64,000 nucleotides of DNA from Pholiota molesta. Taxonomy: Eukaryota > Basidiomycota > Agaricomycetes > Agaricales > Strophariaceae. The stretch is from positions 51,890-115,889 of the forward strand of contig JACGCK010000143.1 of NCBI GenBank assembly GCA_014925825.1, written 5' to 3'. Below the pieces are notes generated by a model, which saw only the letters and a list, made by a program, of their open reading frames with translations, made no database searches and had not been told where the DNA came from. Below are positions 60,713 to 64,000 of this stretch, in pieces. Every line of letters starts with the position of its first letter. Position 1 is the first letter of the stretch. The position numbers were made by a program, and so were the translations under genes.

Positions 60713-63700
60713 CTATACCGCCTCTTCCAAGCGAGAGGTATTGAGTACACCTCGTCCATAAGCCGACGCAATCGCTTCGAAACCACTGTCCTGAACCTCC
60801 GATAGGAAAACATCATGTTGATCAGCCAATTTTTCATTGGTTTGTCGGATCTCTCGAATGACAGCATGTTCGCGCACGCATGCGGGGCATTCAGTCTCGT
60901 TCTCCGCGACACACCTATGCAAAAGCAAACCAGGCACGTTTAAAGGGCGGAAAAGATAAATAATGGGAAAAATATCGCACCGTTGGTGATAAGAGTGGTT
61001 ACACATAAAATGGACACTTGGAAGATCCAGCTGGCCGAGACAAGTCGTGCATCGAGTGACATGGAATACCCGGGGTTCTTCCGTCGAAGTCAGTTCTTGC
61101 ACCTGCTTTAATCGAGCAGCAGTCTCCAGTCGATACGATTTCGTCAATTCCTGGTCCTATTTACGAGGGATGAATGAATAAGGGACACAAAAAAGAATAA
61201 CATGAAAGCAATACGCACATTCTGAATCTCACTCCGGCTCTCTTTAATCCTCTTGACCAGCCACTCCTTCACAAGCCCAACACTCGCTACTCCATTCCTG
61301 CTCAACACTTGGATCACGCCAAGCGGTGGGATCAGGCCCTCCTCGTCAATGTACTCCAATATGCCCTTCACATCCTCCTGGTGCTTCGCCAGCAGCTCTG
61401 GCGTCGACGTGAGGAACCTCAGCACTAAGGGGTACAGATGCGGGTGGTCCGACCCATAGTGCATGAGCTGCTCCACGACCTTGGCCGACGCGTCAGGCGT
61501 GCTGCCTTCCTTGTGCTTGTCCATCCAAAAGCGGAGGACGTCCTCGTACATGCCCATCTTCTCCCACAGCAGCACAAGGCCCTGCGTGAAGTCGTACGTC
61601 GAACACAGGATCAGCGCGTGCGTCGCATCGTACGGGATGCTATCGCTCCGGAGCACGCGCAGCGCCTTGTCGCGCATCGCCTTCTCGTCGAAGGTCGTCC
61701 GCTTGTCTGGCGGCCCGCTCCGCAGAGGCAGCGTCAGGTACAGTTCCAGCAGTGTATTCCACACCGCAACCTGGTCCTGCTTGTCCACCCGCTCTTCCTG
61801 CTCGCTCAGCGGTGCACCGTCCCTGTCCGAATACAGCCCGATAGAGCCTGGAGCCTGATCGTCCACGCTCTGCCCCCATCTCCTGAGCGCCACCATCTCC
61901 AGAAACACGACGAACTGGCCCATGTGGTCCACGAAGTGCGGAAAATATATCCGCGGCGAGAGCCGCTTCACCGGCGGGACCGCTGGCGCTGTCAGTGTCG
62001 TAGCAGTCGCAGGCGGAAGGCCCGCTGTGCCTGGAGGCGGGGGTGTGCCCGGTGCGGATGCACCTGCAGATACCGTCACGGTGCCATCGTACACCGAGTC
62101 CGCACGCCGAGAGGCGTTGTCTGCTCGGACGGTCTTTATCGAAGGCGACGGAGGCGTGGCAGTTTCTGATGAGAGGACGGTGGCTGCTATTACGCCACGG
62201 TTCAGAGCGAGGTAAGAAAGATAGGATGGGCCGGCTGCGGCAATCCGTGGCGCTGCGGGCGAGGCGACGGGGGTTGCTGGCTCGCGCGTTTTTCGAGAGT
62301 ACCGGTGGTGGTGCAGAGGTCGATGAGGAGTTGTGTCGTCTCTTCTGGCAGAGACTGCAGCATTGCGCGTCCGTACTCGCAAGATTATTTTCGGCCTGTT
62401 GAAACGATGTTTAACAACTGCCCATGCAACCATTAAAATCCGTATATAACATACCGCTTCAGACCCAATTTCCTCAAGTACGCCAACGGCATCCGCAAAA
62501 TTTCCCGCATCCTCATCTGAATCCTCAAATAATCCTCATGCCTCTCATACTTCTTCGCCAAGTATCCAGCATGCTCGAAGTACCCCGCCTGGCGGCACAC
62601 ACGGATCGCAGTGACCAAGTCGAACGGCAGCTCCTGGTCCTCGCCCCGCCCGCGCGACTCGGTCTTGATGAAGCTGTCAAGCCGCGCGACGTCCTTGAGC
62701 TTGGTGTATGTGTTCAGGAGTAGTGTGGTGTGGTCGGCGTTGGCGAGTCCGAGGAGTGCAGCTCTTGGAGGTATGTGACGAGGTTGTGGATACGTTGGGC
62801 GTCGAGATACTGGTGGTGAAGACAACTTTGAGTGGGACAAAATGAAGGAATGGCGACATAGGATGCCATACCTTGCGGATGACGTAGCTTGGTTGTAAAT
62901 GTCCAATAGTCTGGACGAATTGTGCCATCGCGCCGTCCCAGTCACCTTTTGCATATAGATGGTCTCCATACTGTCGATGGATATCAGCTACACTCGATTC
63001 ATCGAGTTTCTGAGTAGAAGCTAGATTCAATGCAAGTAGATATAGTGACTTTTCTGTACAGCATATCAAGCTTGGCGGCTGTAGATTTTCTTGCAGACAC
63101 ATAAGCTATTGGCAACCGGCACATCAGCATATTTTCTGAGAGGAAAGAAATCAAACACACAGTCCGTCGCTCGAAAGCACATATACCATGCCCCACTGAG
63201 ATATGATTTCCCTGACGCCTTGCTTGAAAGTCCAGAGTATGCTACCAGCTTGTTCTCCGCATCGAACACCGTCACTTTGGTAACATCTGTCTCCGTCGCA
63301 CTGGGCTGGCGTGCTACTAGATTGCGAACTGTTGCGGATGCAGATGTGGAAGTAGGAAAGAATGGCGGTGAGACGATGATGAGGTAATTTAGGTGAGTAT
63401 GGATGGATGATTTATGTCCTACGAAACACAAAGAGTCAAGTTAATAAAGAAAAGGAATAGAATTGAATGGCTGACTAACCTTCGTAGGCATAGCAAGCGC
63501 CTCGCCCATCTATTCCGCAGATATAGATTGCTTCATCCCTTGCCACAGCCATATTCTTTCCTCGCCAGTCCATAGTCGCACATCCAAGACCGGTCCCAAT
63601 CTCATCCACAGCAGCAGCAGCACCTCCGCTATTTCTTCCGGAAGCCTGGTATGCTAGCACATGATTTGTTGTAGCGATGAATAGGTAGTGAGCATTGTCC

Positions 63701-64000
63701 GTGTTTTTGCTCCCATTCGCGTTCGTTCCATTCTGTGCGCCATTCGGGGTTGCGTCGTCGCTTGCGAGGTCTTCATCTAAGGGTTCGCGAAATCCGAGGC
63801 CAGTGATAGGCTCTGTCGGTGATTCGTGGATGGTACGTGCTTTGGGAAGCGCAGTGAGAGAGGTAGAGGAAGCGAGTGACTGGTCAAGATGGCGGTAGAG
63901 AATGACCGTGCCGTCGCCTAATCCAATGGCAAGATGGGAGAGCGTGTTAGAAAGAGCGACTGTTGTAACCTGGTTTTATCGTAAGTCTACAGGATACATT
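60713..64000 (-). CDS. VPS11: VPS11 (CORVET/HOPS subunit), 5' end beyond the window, with clustered indels
   Basis: Minus-strand, multi-exon, N-terminus beyond 64,000. Order: beta-propeller part (LSHLAIGLGDGTVILYRH, AYQASGR, MDWRGKNMAVARDEAIYICG), HTHLNYLIIVSPPFFP, ATETDVTKVTVFDAENK, then the clathrin-type helical solenoid (VADIHRQYGDHLYAKGDWDG, YLDAQRIHNLVTYLQELH, NADHTTLLLNTYTKLKD). PEETTQLLIDLCTTT, YFPHFVDHMGQFVVFLEM and LVLRFLTSTPELLAKHQEDV follow, then a C-terminal RING-H2 (CTTCLGQL...CNHSYHQRC, CPAC) and the end SRLEEAV. It tethers endosomal and vacuolar membranes for fusion. Between about 62,371 and 63,230 the family reading is kept only by hopping frames at about eight single-base sites; outside that stretch the frame is clean. 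Confidence 0.85.

Overview
The window reads as nuclear DNA of a filamentous basidiomycete, most likely an agaricomycete. Genes carry many short introns (about 50-70 bp, GTNNGT...YAG), sit on both strands and match families typical of that group: a DUF6533-type membrane protein, adenylosuccinate synthetase, COX16, VPS11 and a BED-finger hAT transposase. I saw no bacterial-type operons, CRISPR array, rRNA or convincing tRNA.

Layout. 1-8,000 is a small segmental-duplication patch: two paralogous small secreted-protein genes (660-1163 and 5530-6007), three copies of a spacer repeat (one split by a 586-bp MITE-like element), a DUF6533 membrane protein gene (1726-3573), an AT-hook gene (6761-8016) and a decayed partial copy of its 3' half. 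9,025-14,628 holds core genes: COX16, adenylosuccinate synthetase (with a 7-nt first coding exon) and an NAD(P)-binding Rossmann protein. 14.6-18.7 kb is mostly non-coding with two weak hypothetical ORFs.

18,702-36,730 is the most striking part. Three head-to-tail copies of one hAT DNA transposon lie inside a single 8-bp target-site duplication (GTTCGAAG). Copies 1 and 2 meet tip to tip with one base between them; copy 3 lacks its first 206 bp. Copy 1 is broken by a 4,784-bp palindromic element, with about 2-kb inverted arms and a 0.78-kb unique centre, and by a 303-bp MITE. Copy 2 has a 1-bp frameshift. Copy 3 keeps the only apparently readable transposase but has lost its own 5' terminus.

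36.7-46 kb is gene-poor, becoming GC-rich, with a three-unit GC-rich tandem repeat (43.5-44.9 kb). A single-exon gene for a low-complexity protein (46002-47288) follows, with a TATA box and a long pyrimidine-rich 3' flank. 48.5-57.8 kb is nearly a gene desert. The right end holds a CCCH-finger/coiled-coil gene (57849-60247) and VPS11 (60713 to beyond the edge), both on the minus strand. VPS11 carries a cluster of about eight single-base indels relative to the family's expected frame. These may be consensus errors or pseudogenisation, and they also caution against over-reading single-base lesions elsewhere.

There is no operon-like cooperation between the host genes. The only functional unit spanning several features is the transposon complex.
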